A DNA stretch of 64,000 bases from the NCBI GenBank assembly GCA_028095005.1, contig CM051460.1, positions 234,564,742 to 234,628,741 on the forward strand, given 5' to 3'. The notes under the pieces are model-generated. The model was given only the letters and a program-made list of their open reading frames with translations. It searched no databases and had not been told where the DNA came from. The position numbers and the translations under genes were made by a program. Shown piece by piece: positions 48,014 to 57,507 of this stretch. Source of the stretch: Rhynchospora pubera (Eukaryota; Streptophyta; Magnoliopsida; Poales; Cyperaceae). The number at the start of each line of letters is the position of its first letter. The first letter of the stretch is position 1.

Positions 48014-48971
48014 AAGCTATAATGAAAAAGAAAAAATGAATCTTACTTCATTGAAAATACCCATAGTATGTATCCCATGTATGCTAAAACCTGAAAGTGA
48101 ATTTTCTAGCTTTATACCGATTGCTATTAGATTTCTAGCAGTTATCATTGTTAATTTTCATTCATACGGTTCTATAATTTGAGACCGAATTATATTTATA
48201 TTAACTATGAACTTCATATTCTTGCCAATTTTAATGTAGTACAAATTCTAAATAAAAGAGATTTACAATTTATGCACACTTGAGGTTATAAAACCACATC
48301 TATTTCACTCTTTACAATGCTGCTTGAACTAATGAAGACCAATTAAAATAATAACGATCATAAGAATTGCAATAATTTAGTTTCATCTCTAACAATTAGT
48401 GGCTCTAGCAAATATATAGTCATTCTAACTCATGATTAACGGTCAATATGTATATTAAATAGGAATGTTTGTCAAAATTTGGAAATCAAAACAGAAGTTA
48501 AAATGTCTATCTAGAGATAAAATTGAAAAGTTTTGTAAAGAACTTGTCAATTATGAATGATTAACTGAATTTGGGATAAATAATTGACAGAATTATCTTC
48601 CTTGATAGGTATAGGAGGAAAAATATTTAAAATTGCATTTTGTGTCCTGCCTTAGTAATCCATGGACTTGGTTAATTAGCAGATAGCCGGTGAGGTATTC
48701 ATTAGAAGTTTGCCATTTAAAATTTTTCATATAATTAACATAAAGGAATTTTGTTGTCCTTTGTGTCACAACTATTAGTTTTCGTTTCATCACTTCGCAT
48801 TATTGCATTTGTTCTATGTACTACTATCTCTGATTTTTTTTTTATATTTAATGTTGACTACCCATTCTCATACTTTCATTTGCTAAGTTCTTCATAGGAA
48901 ATGTCTAGCATCTTATTCCCGCCTTAATAGAGAACAAAAAAAAAAAAATCTGTAGACTAACTGTCTAACTC

Positions 48972-49067
<96 letters not shown>

Positions 49068-52000
49068 TTAGCTACGGTGAGTCGCGACTCACGGACCCTC
49101 CGGTGAGTCGCGACCAATACTCCTAGATCTATATCAAAATGACCGATCCAAACCGTCCAATATGATCTCCCTATTGAAATCTCCATGTAAACCAAATTTT
49201 TCATTTTTTCGAAATTTTTAAGTATTTTTTTGAAATTTTAGAAAATCGTTAATCTAATTGGTTCTGAACCATTCAAAAGCATCAGTTTTTAAAAATCCGA
49301 AAAAATACTTAGAAATTTCGAAAAAATAAAAAATTTGGTTTGCATGGAGATTTCAATAGGGAGATCATATTGGACGGTTTGGATCGGTCATTTTGATCTA
49401 GATCTAGGAGTATTGGTCGCGACTCACCGGAGGGTCCGTGAGTCGCGACTCACCGTAGCTAAACTCTATATATATATATATATATATAGAGAGAATGGCT
49501 ATAATACTATCGGTATGTAAACTGCTCTTGTAGGCTAGTTTTTTGTACCGTTAGATTGTTTCAAGATCCGTGCACAGATCTGATTTAGCGGCTCAGATAG
49601 AGGCGCTCAGCTCTTAATTTTTTCCGTCGTCTGCTGTTAAAGCGTCCGTCTCCGTCACTGATCTCTTTATTTTCTGTTCTCTCTTGACCAAACGTTGCTA
49701 TTCCAAAGGAGATCTGCTCGCAACAAAAAAAAAAAAAGAAAAACGCTCGCCTGATCCCAAAAAAGGGAAAACCTAAAGCTAAACCTCTCCTGTTCGACTC
49801 GATTTTCCCTTTCCCCACCTTCTCTTCGTTCAGTGCTCGACGCTCAACTTCTACTTACTGCTCTCTGTGGCGAAGGTGGGCCCGGCATGCAAGGCCTCCC
49901 TACAACGACTAATGCTCCATATTCAATCTCCTTTACTACTCGTCAGTTCAACCATTGACAGACCTGTCTCAGCTGTACGTCTCCATTTGCTTTGAGGAGC
50001 TGCTGACGACCCTCTAATTCAGGTAATTTCCTTGTCCTTTTGCGTATCTTCAGTTTGTTGGTATGTTTGGGAATAAAATTTCTCAATTGGGCCTCTAATG
50101 ATACAACTTGACTAGGTTATAATGTTATCGTTGGTACCAGCGTTTTTTAGTTCAAATCATATGAAGCATGGTAGTTGGTACCAGCGTATTAAAAGGTTAT
50201 TGAGAGAAATTATTTTCAGCTGGAAGCATGGTAATTGGTACCAGCCACAGTAGCAAGCATGATAATTGGTAGCAGCGTATCTAAACTCTAGTTATTCTTT
50301 AGAGAAACTAATACAACAATGACACTAACATGTATCCCATGCATGATATATCTAAACTCATTCGCATCTACCTAGAAAGGAATATTACTAGCTAGGAATA
50401 TTAAGCTATTTAAATTGAGAATTACCTCATAGAATCTGCATCCAAAAAATTAAAAGTGTAAAAGAATGTAAATAGTGAAAATTATCTCATCGAACCTTCC
50501 ATCTAGATTAAAGGACCAAAAAAACAACTCAATACCAGTATCTGAAATTTCAACGAGAGAGTAAGAGAGAGCTCTGGCATATTACAACATTTCGCTGAAA
50601 GAAGAGAAAGAGAGGCTAGAATTTGTACTGTTACCTTCGATTTGTGTAAAATAGAACAAAAAGGAATTATTATAAATTAAAGGGGCAGTAGGTCGCATGG
50701 ACCATAAATTAAAATTTAAAACTCATGCTAAGGCCTAGATTTTTGGAAAAATTAGGCAGTGTAAAAGTAGTAGAATGCTTTAGAAGACCATACATTCTCC
50801 AGACATGATGCCCACAAGGTGCTCGATGAAATTCCTCACTGGCCTTGCATGGACTATTGAACTCGCACAGTTATATTGAGAAATAAAATTCCCAAGCCAT
50901 ATTAACAAATTTAAGATACGTAAAAAGACTAGGGAATTACCTCAATTTGAGGGTCGTCAGTCAACTACTCAATGCAAATGGAGGCGTCCAACTTGAGAAA
51001 GTCTTGCAGTAGAAGGTGCGCACTGAGCGAGCCAAGCAGAGGCGGGGAAAGGGAGATCGAGTAATGACATTAGGCGGAGAGGAAAAAACCTTCAATCTAT
51101 TGAGATCGAGTAGCACTACTTTCCTCGTCCTTTGTCGCGCTCTCACTTTTTTGGATCCAAGCTAGCGCTCATTTGGACTCATTTGGAGAAGGAGAGTACA
51201 GAACTCTAACAGACGGAGAAGATTTAACAGAGTGAACGGAAATTTCAAAGCTAACAGAGGGGCTCAGCGCCTAAATCTCACCCGTTCGCTCAAATCATCG
51301 CACGTATCTACAAACGATCCAACAGCCTAAAATTTCGGCCTACAAGAGCAGTTTACATACCGATAGTAGTATAGCCATTCTCTATATATATATATACCTT
51401 TTAACTTGTAACTAACTCCTAATATTTTGATATCATTCCATTCAGCTTGAAAAGCACATATCTTCTTGAAACGGCCCATATCGTCAATTCAATACTGGTA
51501 TACACTTGTAACTAACTCCATTTTCTACATTTGTATACTCACATTTGTCATCTGCTATCGGATTTTCTCAATTTCTTTATATTTGATTTGTGAAATATTG
51601 TTTGATACCACGAGAAGTTGGAAGACCCTATTCCATGTGTCTATTGAATAGGACAAATCAATAGCTCTTGGGGCCAGCTTAGCAATTAGTCGAATACAAT
51701 AAACAAACGGAAACTTGCTGTCTTGCTCTAGCAATGAGAGAACTTTAGGAAAAGAAAAAATCAATTGCACATTAGCACTATAACTTTTCGTATTTTCTGA
51801 TATTAGTGGAAGGAAAGGTGAGAAATCAAAAGAAGATAAATCATTCGAAAGTTGGGGTACTTCTAAAATTAAAAACTGAAATTGGAGGGAATAATTCCAA
51901 TCAGCTAAAATTTGAGAGATGTATGTCTGATTATCCTAATCCATAAAATAAAAAACGTGAGTTTACTTCTCCTTTGTTCTTAACCTTTATACTGTAATAA

Positions 52001-54297
52001 CAACACTTGTATATTTTCATCTATCTTGTATATATCTGTAATCAGTGTCATCACAACATACAAATAGTCGAAACTCTCCTGAATGAGTAATTTAAGTTAA
52101 TAAACAACATAAACTTACTTATAAATACTGCCATAACCATTGGTCCAGCGGAGCTGGTACGAAAAATCTAGTTAGAATAACAGTTACAGTTGGAAGCACA
52201 AAATGGCAGGTGGGTGATGAAGATACGATGAAGATCAAAGAGAGTATTGAAGATCTCCTAGGTCATGATAACAGAAAAGTGGTATCATTTAGAAGGGATG
52301 CAAGGATACTGAATCTGTATAGAAATATTTAGCCTAGATTATTAGCATGGGGCATGGTTGAATATTTTACAATTACAAGGGTATTCTCATTCTTTTCCTT
52401 GCTTTCCTTTTCCTCTCTTTCTATATTTAATCTTTTGAATCTGCGGGCATGGGTGAAAGGTGTACTAAAAAAGGGTAAAGGTAGAACCAGCATATGTCTT
52501 CATCAAGAAAATTTTGAAAATCTAGCAGGCAGACCCCATTTCCAATCAGAAGATAATTGATATATATGCTCCAACTTTTAAGGGTTGTGTAGACAAAGTT
52601 AGTTTTCATAGTTTATGAATAATAGTTTGGAGTATATCACTTTTTTTGTCATTTCACTATGCTTAAAATAGGCCAGTATTGTCACGGGTGTAAAGAAAGA
52701 CATCAAATAGGGGGATTGATCAAGGGCACCCAGAGGAATCACAGGGAAGAGGTAGTACTGTGCCAATTGGTTTACTGGTAGAGCCAGCATATGTCTTCAT
52801 CAAGAGATTTTAAAAATGCTAATTGTTTGAACCATTACATTATCCATTGCTTTTACTGCAATGGCATAAGTATGGTACCAATCTGGAAAACTACTGGGTG
52901 CAATATCTGATCAGCAGTAAACTAATTGGTACAAAATTAAGGAAAATAAAATTTTAATTACCTTTGTTTTAGGGTACCAGAGATAGACGAAGAAGGCGAG
53001 CTTAATTTCTCCATACATAGGCAGCCTACATTCAGTGATGGATAGGTTAGTTATTGGCAAAAGTGATACTTTTTTGGAATAGTGAAACTGATTTGTTAAT
53101 TGAAATTTTAGCATCACCATGAGAGGAGGCTTTCAAATACCAGCACCATTGCAACAATAATCCTAGGAACAAAAAACTGAATAATGGTTAACTATGCATT
53201 AGAATTTACACATATCAAAGCTGAACTGCCGGAAACTAGCAAAACTGATATGGAAAATCAGGTAAACATTTTTTTGTCTGCCATTAGTCTAACCATTTCA
53301 GATATCAGTCGATAAAGATTACATCTTTTTTGGGTTTGGTAAAAAGATTTGTTGAAGTACAATTCAGTTCTGGGTCATTATTTGTTCAATAGGTTCAGAT
53401 TTCCAGTCAAATGCTGATTGGAGTACCAGTATCTGGTCATTGGATTAAAATGATATGTCAGGGTCAATTCAGATTGGGAAGGCTCATCAGGTCTGATATT
53501 TTCCAATTATGGCACCTAACTAACGTCTGGTTTCACAACTCAACTCAAATGAAGTTGGGATAATCTTTTCGAGCGTAGATGGTGGGTGGTGCACTCTTAT
53601 CTCAACTAACTATTACATTCATTTCTTTCTGGTTTTCCATTTCTTTTCGCTTCTGCCCTTTCAAAGAACTATTCTCTGAAGATCAGATATAATTATTTAT
53701 TATTCTTTATTGGTAACCCTTATAAAAATTAATTTGAAGTTCCAGCATAAATTAAGAAAAAAATTGGTATCTTATATCCTCAGAAGAAAATTATATCAGA
53801 AAATTTTACAAGTTTTAACAGAGGAAAATCCAATTCTTGCTGACAAGAAACCAGCATTGCAAATTTCACAAAGTGAACAAAAAAAATTTTTGCAAAAACT
53901 TGGGAATTTCAATCCCAATGTATATTTCAGCATATTAAGGTTAAAACCTTCATAAAACTAATCTATATTGATCCAACTAAAATTTCCATACTAAATGCAC
54001 TTTGCATTGCTGACACCAGAACCAAACTTGCTCAGACCAAATTTGATCTTATTCAAATAAAAATTGAAAACACACTCACCAGTACTGACACCAGAATCGG
54101 AGCTGTTCAACCCGACCAGGCCGCTTCTCTACCATTTTGAAACACTCAAATGCTGGGTAAGCATACCCAAATAACAACCTACATTGTATCCATGTACACA
54201 AATTCACATACCCAACAAAGCTAAATCAACCAATGCAAATACAAAACCACAAATTAACAACTTACGTAAGAGTAGCAGTGAGAAATTCTCCCAACAT
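39803..54297 (-). CDS. HVA22-like (TB2/DP1/REEP family) membrane protein
   Basis: Family members shape tubular ER and act in vesicle traffic; barley HVA22 is induced by abscisic acid and stress. Exons on the minus strand: 54297-54266 (MLGEFLTATL), 54178-54080 (LLFGYAYPAFECFK, RFWCQYW), 53162-53118 (IIVAMVLVFESLLSW), 53025-52962 (LPMYGEIKLAFFVYLWYPK), 47517-47305 (GSDLVYDTFLKPF...SPTPSREPIRYE) and 39979-39803. All join in frame at GT-AG sites, giving 209 residues. The first four exons cover the hydrophobic hairpins of the domain. The last exon encodes a basic tail with DDYDIDAAIAESLRTA, which resembles a ubiquitin-interacting motif; its assignment to this gene rests on strand, phase and a good acceptor, and one or more exons between 47305 and 39979 may be missed. 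Introns 4 (5.4 kb) and 5 (7.3 kb) are swollen by transposons, including an intact-looking Copia element in the opposite orientation. Confidence 0.85.
41064..41255 (+). repeat. 5' LTR of the Copia element
   Basis: 192 bp, TGTTGAGAAT...AAATTAACA. Contains tctatatatatctc near its middle as a likely promoter TATA element, with cttattttcaaccgttg just after it. Confidence 0.95.
41256..41267 (+). other. Primer-binding site
   Basis: TGGTATCAGAGC directly after the 5' LTR is complementary to the 3' end of initiator methionine tRNA, the usual primer of plant Copia elements. The polyprotein ATG is only 12 bases further on. Confidence 0.9.
41280..45374 (+). CDS. Copia polyprotein (zinc knuckle, protease, integrase, RT, RNase H)
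   Basis: One uninterrupted 1364-residue frame. In order: an N-terminal region without a recognisable Copia capsid domain (1-170); a CCHC zinc knuckle (C171, C174, H179, C184); aspartic protease (W-I-L-D-S-G-A at about 314-320); integrase with its HHCC finger (LWHKRIGH near 440) and DDE residues (HSDVWG near 494, RTDNGSEY near 560, the glutamate in SERKNRH near 596); reverse transcriptase (KARLVAKGYTQ near 907, YVDD near 1040); and RNase H (SDADWAG near 1203, SSAEAEYRA, DNNSA). The stop codon lies inside the 3' LTR, 10 bases in. The order protease-integrase-RT-RNase H is diagnostic for Copia. With no internal stop the element could be active, except that the source of its capsid is unclear. 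Confidence 0.96.
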   Translation: MASDFPRYNQKAEKSVTIPPIVEPVEKEINSNLWLTTMALYDRDFPSLAQAKTIQNNPQPIDKRNCLTWTQVVAMLPSDKSKQKDSTGIKKDQTQQDPIKFAEQFHQNYAQKLQSKQAIPQISMKYLDQSKVKPDYSTVYRPPTTQAMVAKNRAPNSKGEMRGAQPSTNWCSYCRKEGHDRDECWCLNPHLHPNKKRGGVGGGHGNTKEEKRISCKVRQRDLVSTERRHLATSIASHPKQIKQAQSFQLLAHLNRLLEKGPFNFSTNFNLVKPRTNTVDLVEHKINYNNKPPQKCTNIGITMTNLTKKYDDGSWILDSGATDHMTGDKNILYDYQPSKNKDYVIVANGGKMEICGYGSIELFSKEIKHVLYVKNCTSNLLSIGKLSKQIDCEIKFSSQNVLFRDLKTKKIIGEGLLENGLYVLNCQKTNFHIKKDDLSNLWHKRIGHPSDKVLKCLFDFKNLDCSNCEVCQFSKHKKLPFYSSNNKSDKLFDLIHSDVWGPAPVDSFNGFRYFVIFIDDFSRVTWIYLLKNKSEVFSKFQEFLNLVENQYNTSIKTLRTDNGSEYINQNFSYFLKQKGILHQTTCVYTPQQNGVSERKNRHLLEMTRALLFQNNVPKIYWLDAVLTATYLINRLPSVILNYKSPLEVLYQRKININHLRVFGCTCYVHTNKLDKLDYTSIKTIFLGYSSTKKGYKCYDPKNHKFFISRDVTFFENEPYFQKNKNKELDNHISTNDFVLPIISNQGIEKVFVGNEQQEEHDQNDIGNNTQSETEEEENTSVEEEEEEESASAEQEIPLRRSTRSTQPPARLQDFVTYEVQYPIQNYISYDKIGNNHRTFLSAISQIEEPKNFEEAINQPVWCKAMKEELQALEKNSTWTIVPLPKNKKPVGCKWVYKIKYHSDGTIERYKARLVAKGYTQTYGIDYQETFAPVAKMNTVRILLSIAINNGWKLYQMDVKNAFLQGTLEEEVYMTLPPGHVKEKNANLVCRLKKAIYGLKQSPRAWYGKLSHFLISCGFKVSHSDTSLFSKHENNDTTVVLVYVDDIIVTGNNLEKINGVKKQLKDKFEIKDLGILKYFLGIEIAHSTKGLFICQRKYVLDLLKETGKLGSKPASTPIDSNTKLNSEDGEPLENINQFQRLVGKLIYLTVTRPDISYAVSQISKFMHAPRKPHLDAIDRILRYLKKTPGKGIWMKNNKSNDVCGYSDADWAGSFDRKSTTGYCTFVGGNLVTWKSKKQNVVARSSAEAEYRAMASTASELTWIKQVLKDLHIPIRSPMKMFCDNNSARHIASNPVFHERTKHIEVDCHYIREKVQAKEIETPYVKSEDQLADIFTKGLIPKVFEDIISKLGLIDIYNPSLRGSVEN
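45348..45361 (+). other. Polypurine tract
   Basis: Purine-rich ttgagggggag immediately before the 3' LTR, the plus-strand primer site. It also codes for the last residues of the polyprotein. Confidence 0.85.
45362..45553 (+). repeat. 3' LTR of the Copia element
   Basis: Same 192 bases as the 5' LTR with no difference that I can see; followed by the TSD ttagg. Confidence 0.95.
45708..45892. mobile_element. hAT-type MITE, 185 bp, in HVA22 intron 5
   Basis: Terminal repeats cagtgttttgaaaaactgta and the inverse, ggtacggttttaaaaacactg, with the 8-bp TSD cttttaac at 45700-45707 and 45893-45900. The interior repeats ataccgg and taccgggaa phrases several times. It lies 150 bases beyond the Copia element. 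No coding capacity. Confidence 0.9.
46159..46197. repeat. (TA)n microsatellite
   Basis: About 40 bases of uninterrupted TA in HVA22 intron 5. Confidence 0.9.
47604..47840. repeat. Tandem duplication, 115-bp unit, two copies
   Basis: gattttgattttttgtt starts units at 47604 and 47719. Both then carry (c/t)tgttgta(c/g)ata, ggata or gcata, agcaacatacttgc or gacaacatacttgc, and caccacaatga or caccgcaatga. The unit is nearly a multiple of three, so the minus strand reads as a 76-codon frame with an internal amino-acid repeat (WMCRQVCCL / WLCEQVCCL). This is probably coincidental. It lies in HVA22 intron 4. Confidence 0.75.
47968..48008. repeat. (TA)n microsatellite
   Basis: About 40 bases of TA in HVA22 intron 4. 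Confidence 0.9.
48977..49062. repeat. Long (TA)n microsatellite
   Basis: About 86 bases of uninterrupted TA, directly before a foldback element. Further TA tracts follow that element (49466-49488) and the next one (51383-51395). Confidence 0.92.
49068..49468. mobile_element. Foldback element, near-perfect 400-bp palindrome (shared-core family, copy G)
   Basis: Starts agtttagctacggtgagtcg and ends in its exact inverse. The arms match almost base for base through gcgactcac, cctccgg, tcctagatc, the core block gatccaaaccgtccaata and aaatctccatg(t/c)aaacc, down to an asymmetric AT-rich centre of about 100 bases. It has the best-preserved arms of the family. TA tracts lie on both sides, so the TSD cannot be read. 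Confidence 0.85.
49490..51382. mobile_element. Non-autonomous element with very long inverted repeats, 1.9 kb
   Basis: The ends agagaatggctata(a/c)tactat are inverted and continue through cggtatgtaaactgctcttg. More diverged inverted similarity continues to ctgacgaccctc(t/a)aatt(c/g)aggtaatt at about 50005-50035 and 50935-50965, so the arms are about 450-550 bp. The middle 900 bases are unrelated and include the ttggtaccagc repeats. No transposase. TA tracts on both sides hide the TSD. Mutator-type is likely from the long TIRs (inference). Confidence 0.75.
50130..50281. repeat. Short irregular repeat, four copies
   Basis: (g/c)aagcatg(g/a)ta(g/a)ttggtaccagcgta-type units at 50163, 50223 and 50254, plus a partial unit at 50130, in the centre of the 1.9-kb inverted-repeat element. 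Confidence 0.6.
51395..52910. other. HVA22 intron 4, no further gene
   Basis: No coding signal. A short direct duplication, ccagcatatgtcttcatcaa, occurs at 52488 and 52785 with similar flanks. Confidence 0.45.
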
Positions 54298-54718
54298 AAT
54301 CGAATATTCTCAAATCTCTCTTCAAATGTCGGGTATTTTGGTGTCGGTAGTTGAAAAGTGTAATGTCTCTCTCTCTCTGCGCAACTAAGGTGATGTTTAT
54401 TATTAGAGAGCAGTGAGAGGATGTATAATTTAGGATTACTTTGTGGAGATTGCGTGCAAAGGAAGAGAGAGTAGGTTGCTTCGGTTAAACGACTACTACT
54501 ACTAACAGTTACAGGAAAATTAGTTACAGAAATGGAGATTGTAAAATAAATTGCGAGGATCTCGTGCCTATAAGCTTATTCCATTCCATTTCATTCATTT
54601 ATTTATAATAACTGAAGCCCCCGTCTCCATCGGTTTCAATCACTCCGCAAATAATTGCTAATTATATTAAAAGTATTCATTTTACGCACATTAATTGTTC
54701 TACTTATTTTTTACTTGG

Positions 54719-54727
54719 ACACGTGGC
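54719..54727 (-). promoter_or_regulatory. G-box/ABRE-type site upstream of the HVA22-like gene
   Basis: ACACGTGGC, containing the CACGTG G-box and the ACGTGGC abscisic-acid response core, lies about 425 bases upstream of the start codon. A second ACGTGGC is at 55142-55148 and an ACACGTC at about 55120. Other HVA22 genes are ABA-induced through such sites (established for barley HVA22); activity here is inference. Confidence 0.55.
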
Positions 54728-55756
54728 GCTAAATTATTCGTTGATAGTATTTATCTATCTAAAATAATAATACCAGTAACTTCGTAAAGATTTTGTAGAA
54801 ACAGAAGGTAGGAAAGAGAGGATCCCTACTGCTTCTGGTCGCAATCAATGAAGTCACTTCCTCAGTATAATTAGTTTATTGACTAACCGTTCTGATCCTG
54901 TGCACATTTGTAACTTCTTACGGTAGACCCGCACTTTAGTGAAAACCATATCAACTGTGCGATGAAGAATCGGACGGTCTATATTAGGCTTGTGAAAGAG
55001 GGATGGAAGGAAGCGTTGGATAGTTATTGTATTAGATCAGGAAGAAAAACGTTAGTGGAGTCTTATGGGTGAGTCTTCCCATACTCGTGGTTATGGCGAG
55101 ATGGAATGCCTCGAGAAGGACACGTCAGCGAGTGGGAAGAAACGTGGCATACTGACAGTTGAAAGAACATCTGTATGGGTATTTAGAAGGGTTGCAGAAA
55201 ATCAACTAGCATATTGAATTGTATTGTTTATCAATTCAAGGGACAACTGGATAACAGAGTTGGTCTTGTCGCCTGGACATCTGAATCTGATACTCTGATA
55301 TGTATTCAGGAATCTTAGGCGAATTGTTTTTTATATCATGCCAAAAAAGAATTATAGGAAATTCGAAATAAGGTTAGGAATCATGCCAAAAATATTAAGT
55401 TAATAAAACTTTAAATTTTGAGATATAGAAAGCACATAATGTTTAAATCATATCACAATTTTTTGGGCATATCAAAATTGACTGATCAAATCGAATTAAA
55501 AAAAAAGAGTTATAGATGATTAATTCTAGTGAAGGTAATTATTTTCTTTAAAGCTGATAATAGGTTTATAGCTTTGCAATTTTTATAGAATGTACAGACA
55601 GTAATTAATAACTGTCTTAGGTGATTTTTTTTTTTTAATTGTACATATCGCCGCCAGCTTGTTTGTTTGTTATATATAAACTTTTATTAGTAGACTGTCA
55701 TATATTAGTTTTCATTGGATTGTCAATGAATATATACAATTAGCTTAACCAATAGT
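54728..55756. other. Upstream region of the HVA22-like gene
   Basis: No gene. Two further ACGT-core sites near 55120 and 55145; otherwise AT-rich. Confidence 0.4.
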
Positions 55757-56245
55757 TTAAATAGAGGATAGCGAGTTCATAGTGAACAACCTCAAATCAT
55801 AGCGGATTGCGGATAGCGGCCATTTAGCGACCGCTATGGGATCATATACATAATATGCATTTTTTAGTTAAAAATATTAATAATCTTATTACATTAATTA
55901 TATATATATATTAATATATGCAGTTCGTATATGCAATTCATATATGCAGACATTATATGTCAAAGATATGTTCGTAATACTAATTATATATCAGTAAATA
56001 AGAAATTGCGTAGTTATATTTCACTAAAATAACACTAAATGCATTTATATATTACTAATTTTTACTCATTTAGACACAATAAGAAATAAAACGTTAAAAA
56101 TAGATACTTTTTAAGTAGTATTATTGTATGATAATAAATACTGCTATAGTGGCACTTATATTTTATCAGCATAGCGGTCAATCAATCATATTGCTATAGC
56201 GGCGCTATTGCGGTCATCGTGACTGCTATTTAAATCATTGACTAT
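55757..56245. mobile_element. Dispersed element with GCTATAGCGG motifs, copy 1
   Basis: The ends gtttaaatag and ctatttaaat are inverted. Just inside, gcgg and cgct motifs recur (gatagcggccatttagcgac; tgctatagcggcgctattgc). The AT-rich interior matches the second copy at 57508-57925 over more than 300 bases in the same orientation. Class uncertain, hAT-like by appearance; no TSD identified. Confidence 0.65.
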
Positions 56246-56378
56246 ATCCTTATATCAAAAGATTAGAAGGGATCACTAACAATTTTGAAAATTTGAGAGA
56301 TTGTTTTATAATGGAGAAGATTGGAAATGGTTATGTCCAATTTTTGACCAAAAATTAAAAAGGAAAAAAAGTAAGTAC

Positions 56379-57136
56379 CTCTCAAAAAGTTGTTGTAAGC
56401 AATCATTAGTTGTTTCCTCCAATGTTTTTTGTCATTTTGTTGTATAATTTTCTCTGCCACCCACATTCTGATGAGCCTCGGGACGTCAATTTCATAGTCT
56501 TCCGGAAAACAAGAAAGATGTAAGAAGCATAGTTTAAGATTATAAGGCATATCTTCATAACTCATGGCTAGAATGTTCATGTAGTTTTCGCCTTTCTTTG
56601 AGTACCAATCCATTGTGTTCAACACGTCTTTCCAAGCATGGTAGGTTTGTTCTTTTTTTGAAAGAATATCACTAAGTACAGTCAAAACTAACGGTAAACC
56701 CTTATATTTTTGGACAATGCATCTCCTAGTTCAAGGAACTCATTAGGACATTTTTGGTCAAATTCTTGACAAGAGAGCCATTTTGAGGAGAAGAGTAAGG
56801 CTATCCTTATCATTTAAGAAGTTCAACTTGTAAGGTGGAATTTTCGAGTCAACTGGAGCAACATCAATAGATCTGCTAGTTATCATCATCCGACTTTCGT
56901 TTTCGCTATTAGGCAATGCATCTTGCAATTGTTCCCATAAACTAACCTCCCACACGTTATCTAGAATAATCAAATTCTTCTTACCATTCAAGTGACTTTT
57001 GAGCTTCGGCATTATTGATTCAAGATCCACTTCTTGTGGAGGTTCCTTCAGCTTTCGTCTCACTCTCACAAGATCAGCTAAATTGTACTGCTGAGAAACT
57101 GAGAGCATTATATGATACTCGAAATTTGCCTTCGCT
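56379..57136 (-). pseudogene. NB-ARC (NBS-LRR disease-resistance) gene fragment
   Basis: Remnant of an intracellular immune receptor of the NBS-LRR class; the NB-ARC domain is its nucleotide-binding switch. On the minus strand: an RNBS-A-like start (FEYHIMLSVSQQYN), kinase-2 (KNLIILDNVW), RNBS-B-like SRMMITSRS, RNBS-C-like L-x-F-L-x-x-x-D-S-x-T-L, the GLPL motif (YKGLPLVL), RNBS-D-like CFLHLSCFPEDYEI and RLIRMWVAE. The P-loop, N-terminal domain and all LRRs are missing. At least three one-base frame changes: after MALLS near 56770, before the GLPL block near 56720, and after NDKK near 56420, where the other frame gives TLEETTNDCLQQLFER and then a GT donor. It lies between two direct copies of a dispersed element. 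Confidence 0.88.
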
Positions 57137-57507
57137 CTATAAACACAAAAAACAAAAAAGTTGCATTTGTTATATTTACTAAAATTCCAGTAAATAATTT
57201 ATAACTTATAGTTTGTTAATGGAAAAGTATATTTATCTGTAGGACTATGATTCTTCGAGGCCTTGGATGCCTCAATTTTACGATTAAATTATATTTAACA
57301 GCGCAAAATATAAATTTTTATTATATTTTATATCAGGGAATGATAAATTCTTGACGAATGAAGAACTATATAAGTATTCCAAAACAACTTTTAATCATTC
57401 ATTGTCTAAATTTGATTTAAGTGTCAAGAGCAATATAAGTAGTGAGTGAAATGGTATGAGTAATAATAATTAATTACAATGATAATCTATTTATGATAAT
57501 GATGACC

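Noticed and set aside
48965..49204. Frame ending in a long Tyr-Ile repeat
   Set aside because: Translation of a TA microsatellite plus a foldback arm; not coding.
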